This document shows, piece by piece, positions 50,407 through 58,133 of a DNA stretch of 64,000 nucleotides. The notes under the pieces were generated by a model. The model ran no database searches and was not told where the DNA came from. It saw only the letters and a program-made list of their open reading frames with translations. The stretch covers positions 7,849 through 71,848 of the forward strand of contig CAZLAK010000006.1 of NCBI GenBank assembly GCA_964557545.1. The letters run 5' to 3'. The number at the start of each line of letters is the position of its first letter. The first letter of the stretch is position 1. The translations under genes and the position numbers were made by a program. The DNA comes from CAZLAK01 sp964557545. GTDB taxonomy: Bacteria; Bacillota; Desulfotomaculia; Desulfotomaculales; Pelotomaculaceae.

Positions 50407-51820
50407 TAACCATTTGTTCGACCTCCGACCATTCCACCCGGTAGCCCAAAGCCTGCGCTACGTAGCGGGCCGGGAGGTAGAAACGCCCGGGCGGCAGCAA
50501 AAGCGGGGCTACGTCCATCTGTTCAACCTGCGAGCCGTTAATTAAAAGCTCTTTTGAGCCCTCCACTAGTGCGATCCTAGTAGGACCCAAAGACAGTTCT
50601 GCCCTTTTTTCGGCCTCCGACCAGCTTACACCCTCCGGTAAAACACCTAAGGCGTAAGCCAGGTAGCGCACGGGAACAAAAGTGCGCCCCCCTTCAATAA
50701 AAGGCGCGGCGTCATCCATCAGTATAGTCTTTTTTTGGCCGCCCTCTTCGATCTCGTACTGCTGCCTGCCTATCCAAAACCTCACAGTCCGGCCAGCCGC
50801 CATTCCAGGCGCAGTCCGCTTCTCGAGGCTTTTCTCCCGCAGCCGCGCAAAGACTGTTTGGCCTTTTATCACGTCGCCCAGGGCCAAAAGGGCCTGCTCA
50901 GTGGCCATTAGATTAGGTCCGCCGCCTTTTACGTGCTCAAAAGAGCCGTCCGGCAGCTGGTAGGATAGAAGGGCGGACAGGGGGTTTTTTCCGCCCGGCT
51001 TACACCACTTTTCCCCGCACGGGTCTATCCCCAGCGATACCAGAGCAGAAACGACCATCCGGCAGGATTCGGCATTGGGCGCACCCCAGGAGGAAAAGCC
51101 GCCGTCTTCACCCTGTACGCTTTTTAAGTAAGAAAGGGCTTTTAGCACAGCGGGGCTGTCCGCCCCCTCTCCCAGAGCGGCCAGGGCCATGAGGGCCATG
51201 CCGGTGGAGTCGACGTCGGGCCTTTTTTCGCCGGTGTACCAGTTAAAACCTCCGCCCTCAAGCTGGCGCGACAAAAGCCACTGTTTGGCCGCCTCCGGGT
51301 CTGACGGCGCCGACCCCGCCGCGTACAGGGCAATGACGGCCCAGATGTGGGCGTTGGCCAGGACCTGCTCACCACTGTCCCCCAAGCCCCCGCCGCCGGC
51401 CAAGTCGGGAAACTTGCCGTCCGGCAGCTGTGTGGAACGCAGGGTAGCGACCAAGTCCTGTCCCCGCCAATTGTACGGGTCCTCCTCTGCTGCCAGCAGG
51501 GTAAGCACTGTAAGACTTAAGTCGTTCAGCTCACCGGACGACCGGTATTTGTCAAACTGCCGGTCGCATACTTCCCTGCCCTTTTGGACTTCCGCTCCCT
51601 TGCCGGCACCGGCTAGGGCAATATAACTCCACGGGGAAAGCGCCGCGCCGCTCTTCTCTAAGTCCAAAAGGCAGGCGGCAGCACGGCCGGCCTGTTCGCC
51701 AAGACCTTGGATCGCTGCTGCCCCAAAGGGGAAAGAAAGTGTCAGCACTGCGGCGTGGAAAAGGGTCAAAGCTAAAGCTAAAACCGCAAGAGAAGTGCTG
51801 TGGCTTTTATTTTTACTCAT
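50387..51820 (-). CDS. Secreted alpha/alpha-toroid protein with copper-amine-oxidase-N-like domain
   Basis: 477 aa from ATG 51820 (AAGGTGAG SD). Signal peptide ~1-37. Residues ~40-330 are prenyltransferase/squalene-oxidase-type repeats (for example QLEGGGFNWYTGEKRPDVDS, LKSVQGEDGGFSSWG, LSYQLPDGSFEH), the alpha6/alpha6 barrel fold also used by the N-terminal domain of intrinsic factor and transcobalamin. Residues ~355-477 are a CuAO_N/stalk-type domain (AAPFIEGGRTFVPVRYLAYA). It lacks a DUF4430 domain, which is supplied by the next upstream gene at 51881. Probably extracellular corrinoid capture (inference). Confidence 0.8.
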   Translation of the reverse strand: MSKNKSHSTSLAVLALALTLFHAAVLTLSFPFGAAAIQGLGEQAGRAAACLLDLEKSGAALSPWSYIALAGAGKGAEVQKGREVCDRQFDKYRSSGELNDLSLTVLTLLAAEEDPYNWRGQDLVATLRSTQLPDGKFPDLAGGGGLGDSGEQVLANAHIWAVIALYAAGSAPSDPEAAKQWLLSRQLEGGGFNWYTGEKRPDVDSTGMALMALAALGEGADSPAVLKALSYLKSVQGEDGGFSSWGAPNAESCRMVVSALVSLGIDPCGEKWCKPGGKNPLSALLSYQLPDGSFEHVKGGGPNLMATEQALLALGDVIKGQTVFARLREKSLEKRTAPGMAAGRTVRFWIGRQQYEIEEGGQKKTILMDDAAPFIEGGRTFVPVRYLAYALGVLPEGVSWSEAEKRAELSLGPTRIALVEGSKELLINGSQVEQMDVAPLLLPPGRFYLPARYVAQALGYRVEWSEVEQMVIAWKET

Positions 51821-51880
51821 ATCTAAACTCACCTTCACCGCCCTTATTTTCACTTTTTTACTTTAACATACTACACTATC

Positions 51881-52588
51881 TCACACTTTATTAACCAAAT
51901 TTTCCCACACAGGCGGCGGCTGGTCAATGCTCCTGCTGTACCACCAGATGATTTTATCGCCCTCTCCAACCTTCTTTTTATCTGCGCCCACCATGGGCAC
52001 TTCCCCGTTGACTTTGTACATCCAGCCGGAAGAACCCCGGTTGCGCTGGCCGGCAACCGCCTCGACAAAAGCGTTCCAGCCCGGGGCCAGTTCGTAAGGC
52101 AGGCCCGTGGCGGCCAGCGCCCCCAAGGCCGTGCAGCCCCACCGTCCGCCCGGGTCTAAGCACACTTCGGCAGGACCGAAGAGCAGTTCCCCGTTTTTCC
52201 CCACTACGGCTACTCCAACTGCCGGTCCGCTCTCAACTGCCGGGGCCGGCCCGGCTTCTGTTTTTCCCTCACCGGCGGGCAGTTCGCCAACACTTGCCGC
52301 GTTACTCTGCTCCGGCCGGCCGCTCACCGGTTCGCGGGCACCTTTCTGGCCCGGGCCTCCGGCAAAAACCTCATCAAGTCTGGCACGACCAGCCGCCGTC
52401 TCGACCTGTGACGCGACGGGCTCCTCACGCGCGTATTCTACCTCATGCCCGGCCTGGCTGTCACGGCCCTGGGAAAAACCAGGTACGCCGCTTTGCCGGC
52501 AGTAAACCGCCGCCGCGACCAGTCCCACAAGCAGGAACAGGAGGGCCAACAGTAAAAGCGCCCTCCTCTGTGAATTTTTTGCCAACAT
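51881..52588 (-). CDS. Membrane-anchored DUF4430 (transcobalamin C-terminal-like) protein
   Basis: 235 aa. One N-terminal TM or signal-anchor (~9-29), a Gly/Ala/Glu-rich linker of ~90 residues, and a DUF4430 domain from ~120 (VGVAVVGKNGELLFGPAEV ... SGWMYKVNGEVPMVGAD ... DKIIWWYS). The domain is closely similar in words to residues 682-790 of the large protein at 52693. The fold is that of the beta domain that covers cobalamin in intrinsic factor/transcobalamin. ATG 52588. Could pair with the toroid protein next to it. Confidence 0.85.
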   Translation of the reverse strand: MLAKNSQRRALLLLALLFLLVGLVAAAVYCRQSGVPGFSQGRDSQAGHEVEYAREEPVASQVETAAGRARLDEVFAGGPGQKGAREPVSGRPEQSNAASVGELPAGEGKTEAGPAPAVESGPAVGVAVVGKNGELLFGPAEVCLDPGGRWGCTALGALAATGLPYELAPGWNAFVEAVAGQRNRGSSGWMYKVNGEVPMVGADKKKVGEGDKIIWWYSRSIDQPPPVWENLVNKV

Positions 52589-52692
52589 GACCTACACCGC
52601 CCTGTTGCGAGCTTTTTCTCAAGCTTCCAAGTGAACAAGAGCGTGCCGGCCGCGCGCGCTCTGCCGGGCCGGCACAGGAACACGGCATGGCT

Positions 52693-55600
52693 TTACAGCC
52701 TGGCAAGGGTGCGGTAGACGAGGACCGCGCACTCAGCCCTGGTGACGGGCTCAAGCGGCTTGAAGGTGCCGTCGCCGTAACCTTTAACTAGTCCCTCCTC
52801 GACGGCGGCGGCTATTGCTCCTGCCGCCCAGCTTTCTACAGAGCCGGCGTCGGCAAAGGTAAGCTTTGCGCCGGATGCGGCCGTAAACTCGCCCGCCCGC
52901 ACCAGCACGGCAGCAATCTCCTGGCGGGTGACCGGCCGCTCGGGGCCAAACGTACCGTCACCGTAGCCGATGAAAAGCCCGGCCGCGGCCGCGGCAGCGG
53001 TGTAAGGTGCATACCACTCACTGCCGGACACGTCGGTAAACTGTACACTGCTCCCAGCATCTCCTCTTATGCCCAGCGCCCTTACCAGCACGGCGGCCAG
53101 TTCGGCGCGGGAGATCTGACGCGCCGGCTCAAAGCGGCCGCCGCCCACTCCCTTAAGTATACCGGCACCGGCCAGCTTTTCCACCTCGGCTTGTGCCCAG
53201 CCGTAGGAAACCTGGTCCACATCCCCAAAAGAAAGCCTCTTTTCCTTGACTAAAACCGTAACATCTAAAAGCCGCTCTACATTAGCCGTGATAAGCCCCT
53301 GGGAGGCATCCAGCACCGCCGGCAGGGCCACCCATTTCCCGCTCTCCCGGTCGTATGCGCCCAGGACAACGTCTTCCGGGGCAACTGCGGGCGGCAGCGG
53401 GCACTTTAGCACCAAGGTTGCCGGTTGTAAAAAGGTGGTGCCGGCCGGGCCCAGGCTGTAGGTAGGAGATACCGGCCTAAAGCCCGGCGGCAGCGGAGGA
53501 ACTCCCCCGTTATCCATAGGAGCACTGGATAGCTGTTTTTTGATAGTTAAGTTTGTGGTTCTGGACAAGGCGCCCGCCGGTACAGACAGGGCCACTTCCC
53601 CGCCTTCGGGGGCCATCACAGCCCCGGTGAGAGCCTCTACCGGCTGAGAAATACTGATTTCCTTTTGGTTGATCTGGCGCCTTTCCCTGATGATAACCTT
53701 AAAGTTGTCCGGTGCAGCGGTGCCGGTCACCGCCGTCAGGCGGGTGCCGGCCTCCCCTATCCCGGCAGATAAATCAAATTCCTTATTTTTCAGCTCAGTT
53801 ATTAAATCAGCCAGCCTCTTCAAAACTTCATCAGAGGGCTTGAGAGAGGGCGGCAGTTCGGCAGTTGTGGTTACAACAGTTGCGGCAGTAACGGCTGAAG
53901 TTTGACTGCCTTTTGTCAAATCGCTCCAGTTAGGTCCAGTCGAGTTTATATCCGTGCTGTACCACCAGATGATCTCCTCACCGCCGCTTAACCGCCTGTC
54001 TTTGGCCGAGACTGCGGGCACATTGCCGTTTACCTTGTACATCCAGCCGTTCATGCCGCGGTTGGCCTGCCCGCCGATGGCCCGCACAAAGCCGGACGAA
54101 CTGTCCACTTCTAAATCCAAACCGGTACTCCAAAGGGCCCCCAGTACCGTAAGCCCGTAGGGGTTGCTCTTTTCCACACTCACTTTTCCCGGACCAAAGA
54201 GCAGCTCTCCGCTTTCTCCCACCACGGCGATGTTCACGCGCACGCTGTCCTTGGGTGCCGAAGATCCGCCCGTGCTGCCGCCCGGCGCTGACTGCTCCTG
54301 CGATACTTCCGGCAGAACTGTATTTGGATCGATGGTCAAAAGCGCGGCCAGCACTTCCGCTGCAGAAAAGACGTTGCGGCAGGCGCCAAAGCTTTTATCT
54401 CCCGCGTTGTAACTCTTATGGAGGAGGTAGTGAACGGGAGTAAGCCCGCGCGCGTTCTGCCAGTCTTCTCCGGCGGGGTCCTGGCCCAGGGTGTTTAAGG
54501 TGACGATCAGCTCGGCGTTATCCACTGCCGGGTCGTCAAAGCCGGGAGCGTACACCCCACCGTCGTCCTGCAAAAGCCCCTTGAAGTAACCGAGAGCTTT
54601 CAAAATGGCCTCCTGTGCTCTGCTGTCAGCCGGCGCCAGGGCATATAGGGCCCTTACGGCCTGGGCAGAGGACATGAAGTCGGGGTAGTATTGGTCAAAG
54701 GTTTCACCAAAAGAGCCGTCTTTGGCCTGCTTGGCCAGGATGTAATTTAGAGCTGCGCTTTTATCAATTAAATCGAGTTTGCCGGCTTCGGCCAAGGCCA
54801 GGTAGGCCCACATGTCGCTGTAGACGCTGTTTTCAAAAGAACCAGCACCCTCACCTTCTTTTATCTGGCGGCCGGCCAGCAGTCCCGCCAGCCGGTCCAC
54901 AGTCTCTTCGCAACCCTCCCACTGGGAGGTAGCCAGAAGGCATAAGGCTATGGTCTTGGTGCGCGCCTTCTTTTTCCAGGGCGAAGCACTGCTCCAGTAG
55001 TCGGTGTAGTTTTTGTACAGGTCGGTTTCTATGCGGGCCAGAGATTCTAGGACAATCACCGTTTCCGCCGTGGAGTAAGTGCTGTCCCACGGGGAAGGAA
55101 CGGCTGCCGTGTCCTGCTCCTGAATGCTGGCCAGGTAGTCAAGGCCGTCTTTAATGGCCCGGTAAATATTGCTTTTCTCATCCGCCGCCCCGGGGAAAAA
55201 GCTCAGCGCCACGATCACCTGGGCCGTGGTGTCCGGCTCCGGCGCACTCGCATCCCAGCCGTTCCAGCCGGCGCCGGCCGGCACTCCCCAGACGGAGTGC
55301 TCAATGCGGTAGCGGTTTAGGTAAGCGAGGGCCTTATCCGCGTCAATTTCGCCGAGCGCGCCGGCCTTGCCCAAAGCGGTGAGCACGAGCACGTCGTCGT
55401 AGAGGCTTTCTCCGTATTCACCGCAAAAATACAATTCACCGGAGCCGCTGCTGACGGCTTTGCCCAAAATTGCGCCACACAAAGCCTGGACAGTTTCATT
55501 ATAGCTTTGGCCGCCTCCGGTAGCGGCCCAAAGGGCAATCAGCTCCTTGGCCAGGCGCACGGCATCCAGACCGGCTGCGTTTTCGGCGGCGTACACCGCC

Positions 55601-56283
55601 GAAGAGACGGCCGCCTGTTTCAGCGACACGCCCTCGTACTCGTAGACCCACTCCTGGGATGAGAGGTCTTCACCGGCCGCCGCCAAAGCCTCTACCGCCC
55701 GGTAGTTTAGACCCCACCCGGCGGCGTCGTAAGGCATCTGGCCGCCCGTGTAGCCGTTTTTAAAGTAACTTACCGCCCGGCCGACGGCCGCACCGACATC
55801 CCCGTAAACGCTAGATCCCACCGTCTTTGAACGGGCCAGCGCCAGCGCTTCAAGGGGCGCTGCCGTGCCGTAAGCGTTGGCGTAGGGCCCAAACGTGCCG
55901 TCGGGGTTTTGGGTGCGCAGGACAAAGTCGAGCGGGCCGTTTTCGCCATTGCCTATTAACCGGGCAAGGGTCAAAATTTTTTCCTTTAACGTGAGATCAA
56001 CGGAAGTCCACCAGGGTCCGGCTACCCATTTGGAGGAGCCCAGATCCTCGCCGGCTCGGCTCAGCACATAAGCGGCGTAACCGTCGATTTTTTCGCCGCC
56101 CGCGTACTTTTCTTGGATAAAACTTACCGCTTTTTGGGCCAGTTCGCCGGCCGTAAGCCCGCCTGCCTGGCCGGCCGCCTGCCCCAAACAAATCCCTCCC
56201 CACAAGATGAGGGCAAAGAAAGTAACCGCTGCCGCTGCCAGGGCGGCGTGCACCCTAAGCAAGCCCCGCCTGCACTTTCGCAT
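52693..56283 (-). CDS. Secreted SLH protein with alpha/alpha-toroid and transcobalamin-C-like domains
   Basis: 1196 aa from ATG 56283 (AAGGGGGGTC SD); an upstream in-frame stretch to 56415 includes the attenuator and is not used. Layout: signal peptide ~1-38; alpha/alpha-toroid repeats ~45-650 (words such as LRTQNPDGTFGPY, LAKQAKDGSFGETF, LLQDDGGVYAPG); DUF4430 ~682-790 (NGWMYKVNGNVPAVSAK, EEIIWWYS); ZU5-like beta domain ~890-1015 (GGEVALSVPAGALS); three SLH repeats at ~1017-1070, 1081-1131 and 1142-1194 (e.g. YGDGTFKPLEPVTRAE). SLH repeats should anchor it to the wall polymer. The toroid followed by a DUF4430 domain is the order in human intrinsic factor. First gene after the B12 riboswitch. 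Confidence 0.88.
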   Translation of the reverse strand: MRKCRRGLLRVHAALAAAAVTFFALILWGGICLGQAAGQAGGLTAGELAQKAVSFIQEKYAGGEKIDGYAAYVLSRAGEDLGSSKWVAGPWWTSVDLTLKEKILTLARLIGNGENGPLDFVLRTQNPDGTFGPYANAYGTAAPLEALALARSKTVGSSVYGDVGAAVGRAVSYFKNGYTGGQMPYDAAGWGLNYRAVEALAAAGEDLSSQEWVYEYEGVSLKQAAVSSAVYAAENAAGLDAVRLAKELIALWAATGGGQSYNETVQALCGAILGKAVSSGSGELYFCGEYGESLYDDVLVLTALGKAGALGEIDADKALAYLNRYRIEHSVWGVPAGAGWNGWDASAPEPDTTAQVIVALSFFPGAADEKSNIYRAIKDGLDYLASIQEQDTAAVPSPWDSTYSTAETVIVLESLARIETDLYKNYTDYWSSASPWKKKARTKTIALCLLATSQWEGCEETVDRLAGLLAGRQIKEGEGAGSFENSVYSDMWAYLALAEAGKLDLIDKSAALNYILAKQAKDGSFGETFDQYYPDFMSSAQAVRALYALAPADSRAQEAILKALGYFKGLLQDDGGVYAPGFDDPAVDNAELIVTLNTLGQDPAGEDWQNARGLTPVHYLLHKSYNAGDKSFGACRNVFSAAEVLAALLTIDPNTVLPEVSQEQSAPGGSTGGSSAPKDSVRVNIAVVGESGELLFGPGKVSVEKSNPYGLTVLGALWSTGLDLEVDSSSGFVRAIGGQANRGMNGWMYKVNGNVPAVSAKDRRLSGGEEIIWWYSTDINSTGPNWSDLTKGSQTSAVTAATVVTTTAELPPSLKPSDEVLKRLADLITELKNKEFDLSAGIGEAGTRLTAVTGTAAPDNFKVIIRERRQINQKEISISQPVEALTGAVMAPEGGEVALSVPAGALSRTTNLTIKKQLSSAPMDNGGVPPLPPGFRPVSPTYSLGPAGTTFLQPATLVLKCPLPPAVAPEDVVLGAYDRESGKWVALPAVLDASQGLITANVERLLDVTVLVKEKRLSFGDVDQVSYGWAQAEVEKLAGAGILKGVGGGRFEPARQISRAELAAVLVRALGIRGDAGSSVQFTDVSGSEWYAPYTAAAAAAGLFIGYGDGTFGPERPVTRQEIAAVLVRAGEFTAASGAKLTFADAGSVESWAAGAIAAAVEEGLVKGYGDGTFKPLEPVTRAECAVLVYRTLARL

Positions 56284-56411
56284 AAACAAAAACTGACCCC
56301 CCTTAATAACCGGCCTGCCGAGGGCCCGGGGCCATTTTTGCCGGACGCGCTGCGGCCTTTGGGGCATGCCGGCGGGGGAAGGGACGCCCGGCCTTGCCAA
56401 GGCGGCCGGGG

Positions 56412-56457
56412 TCAAAATTAAAGGCCCCGGCTTTTCCGTTCTTTAAAAGCCGGGGCC
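56412..56457 (-). terminator. Attenuator terminator of the cobalamin riboswitch
   Basis: On the minus strand GGCCCCGGCTTTT pairs perfectly with AAAAGCCGGGGCC (13 bp), followed by TTTAATTTTGA. Lies between the riboswitch and the ATG, so it can stop transcription when cobalamin is bound. Confidence 0.8.
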
Positions 56458-56530
56458 GCTTGCTCCAGACTGGCAGTCAGCCCGCAAAGCACGCCGCCTT
56501 TCTACGGAAGGCCGTTCTCGCTTTACACCC

Positions 56531-56712
56531 CGCCAGGCAGGTCTCCTGACTTGTGGCTCACCGCGCTTTCCCGCCTTCCCAGGCTGCCCTGCCGCAGCCC
56601 AGTGGCCCTTGGGAAGCGCTCCCCACTTACAGTGGCCGGACCGTCCGGGACTTGCACCCGGTTCCCTTTTCACTCCCGGCTGGCGCGCCGGGAGAACCTG
56701 GACAGGCCCTAT
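56531..56712 (-). promoter_or_regulatory. Cobalamin riboswitch
   Basis: On the minus strand I see the defining words in order: GGGAACCGGGTGCAAGTCC, CCGGCCACTGTAAGTGGGG, the GCCACTGG region, and the B12 box AGTCAGGAGACCTGCC near the 3' end. The outer stem is formed by the GCCTGTCC/GGCAGG-type arms. Binds adenosylcobalamin or other corrinoids and should repress the seven-gene capture/import operon downstream. Confidence 0.96.
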
Positions 56713-56784
56713 ACAATTTTGAGAAAATATTAACACACGGCAGGTCTTTTGTCCAGCACCGGAGCAAATAAAAATTTAAAAAAT

Positions 56785-57753
56785 TTATTTTAATTTTTCT
56801 CTTAGCCGGTTGACAACCGTGGCCATCTCGCCCCAGCTGACGGGCGCCTCTGGAGGGTGGTCCTCAAATATGAGGCCTGATGAGCGCAGCTTCTCCACTT
56901 CTGCCGCCAGGTCCCAGCGGCCGGCAGTGCCGTTTTGGGCCAGGCCGTTAATCACCCCGGCAAATTCCCCCCAGCAGACGGCCCGGTAGGGATCGCGCCC
57001 GAAGTAAATAAGGCCGTCGCGGCGCAGCAGTGATATCTCCGCGTACGGGTTCCAGGGGCCGGCAGCCGAGCTCTTTTGCCGCAGGCGGTTGGCGACGGCG
57101 GCAAACTCCCCCCAGCGCAAGGTTTCAGCCGGGTCGTGGGGTGAATTGATGAGCCCGGCGGCCAAAAGCGCCTCTACCTCTTTGGCCGGGTCCCAGCCGC
57201 CGGCGGGGAGAAGGCTTAAATGAGCTACCAGACCGGCAGCTATAGCCCCGGCGGCCCCCTTTCTGAAAGCGGGGTCGGCCAGGGCGGCCGCGTCCCGGCT
57301 GGAATCGATAAAGAGATTTTCTAAGAGCAGGGCGGGCATCCGGGTGTCCCGCAGGACGGCAAAACCGGCCCTTTTCATGCCCCGGTCGGCAAATCCGGCG
57401 GCCGCGTAGTAAGACGCCACCGCGGCGTGTACGGTTTTTTGGAACTCCACAGTTTTGCTGCCGGCCAGGGTATAAATATAACTTTCAAAGCCGCTGCCGC
57501 CGCCGGCGTTGACGTGAATAGAAAGAAAGCAGTCCGCCTTAAGTCTGTTGGCATAGCTGACCCTTTCACTTAAGCTCACTTCTACGTCGTCGTCCCGTGT
57601 CAGGTAAACTTTTGCCCGGTAAAAACTTAATAATAACCGCACCTGGCGGGCCACGTCCAGAACCAGGTGTTTTTCCCAAATATTCTGTCCTGCGGCCCCC
57701 GGGTCTGGGCCGCCGTGACCGGGGTCCAAAACGATTACCGGCCAGTCAGCCAT
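56785..57753 (-). CDS. N-acetylmuramoyl-L-alanine amidase with three degenerate SLH-like repeats
   Basis: 322 aa from ATG 57753 (GAAGGGGG SD). Amidase_3 domain 1-~182: H13 (LDPGHGG), E27, H80 (SIHVN) and catalytic E145 (LLENLF). Residues ~187-224, 234-271 and 280-316 are three repeats of a ~45-residue unit, W(D/N)xxxE...L...GLI...WGE(F/M)AxVxNxL, most like degenerate SLH motifs. No signal peptide, unlike CwlD above, so it may act in the mother cell on the spore wall or be released by lysis. Confidence 0.85.
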   Translation of the reverse strand: MADWPVIVLDPGHGGPDPGAAGQNIWEKHLVLDVARQVRLLLSFYRAKVYLTRDDDVEVSLSERVSYANRLKADCFLSIHVNAGGGSGFESYIYTLAGSKTVEFQKTVHAAVASYYAAAGFADRGMKRAGFAVLRDTRMPALLLENLFIDSSRDAAALADPAFRKGAAGAIAAGLVAHLSLLPAGGWDPAKEVEALLAAGLINSPHDPAETLRWGEFAAVANRLRQKSSAAGPWNPYAEISLLRRDGLIYFGRDPYRAVCWGEFAGVINGLAQNGTAGRWDLAAEVEKLRSSGLIFEDHPPEAPVSWGEMATVVNRLREKLK

Positions 57754-57800
57754 AATCAATCCCCCTTCTCCCCCATCTTATGGTGCCATCACGCCAAAAG

Positions 57801-58133
57801 TTACCCTTTTGCCCCGGGCCGCGGGCCAAAAAGGCCGCACGCCTGTTTTTCGGGGGCGGCGGCCAGCACCCTGGCAAGGCCGTCTTTACCCACTTCCCTG
57901 ATAACTTCGGCCAGCGGGATTTCCTCCGGCACCCGCCGGCCCGTGCCTGCATAGCGGGGAAGAGCAGCGGCACAGCCCGCCCTCTTTTCGGTGCGGCCGG
58001 CAATGCGGACAAAAAACCGGCAGCCAGCGCAGGTATTGACAACTTTTTCCCTGAACTCGGGCAAGAGCAGCCGGTGGCTTTCGTAGAGGTAGTTCTGCCG
58101 GTAGTAATCGCTGAGCCTGCTCAAAGCCCTCAT
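57801..58133 (-). CDS. Hypothetical protein with four cysteines, coupled to dinB
   Basis: Not recognised. 110 aa, basic and alpha-helical, beginning RALSRLSDYYRQNYLYESHR. Three cysteines at CAGCRF...CAAAL plus one near the end (QACGLF) could bind metal or form disulphides. ATG 58133 overlaps the dinB TGA as ATGA, so it is translated with the polymerase and under the same LexA sites. It may take part in the mutagenic damage response. Confidence 0.65.
   Translation of the reverse strand: MRALSRLSDYYRQNYLYESHRLLLPEFREKVVNTCAGCRFFVRIAGRTEKRAGCAAALPRYAGTGRRVPEEIPLAEVIREVGKDGLARVLAAAPEKQACGLFGPRPGAKG

Noticed and set aside
52693..56283. Terpene cyclase or squalene-hopene cyclase from the repeat similarity
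   Set aside because: No DxDD or similar acid motif seen; presence of signal peptide, DUF4430 and SLH domains and a B12 riboswitch points to a binding protein.
56284..56415. Longer N-terminus for the large SLH protein
   Set aside because: Pro/Arg-rich residues over the riboswitch attenuator; the ATG at 56283 starts a perfect signal peptide with a strong SD.
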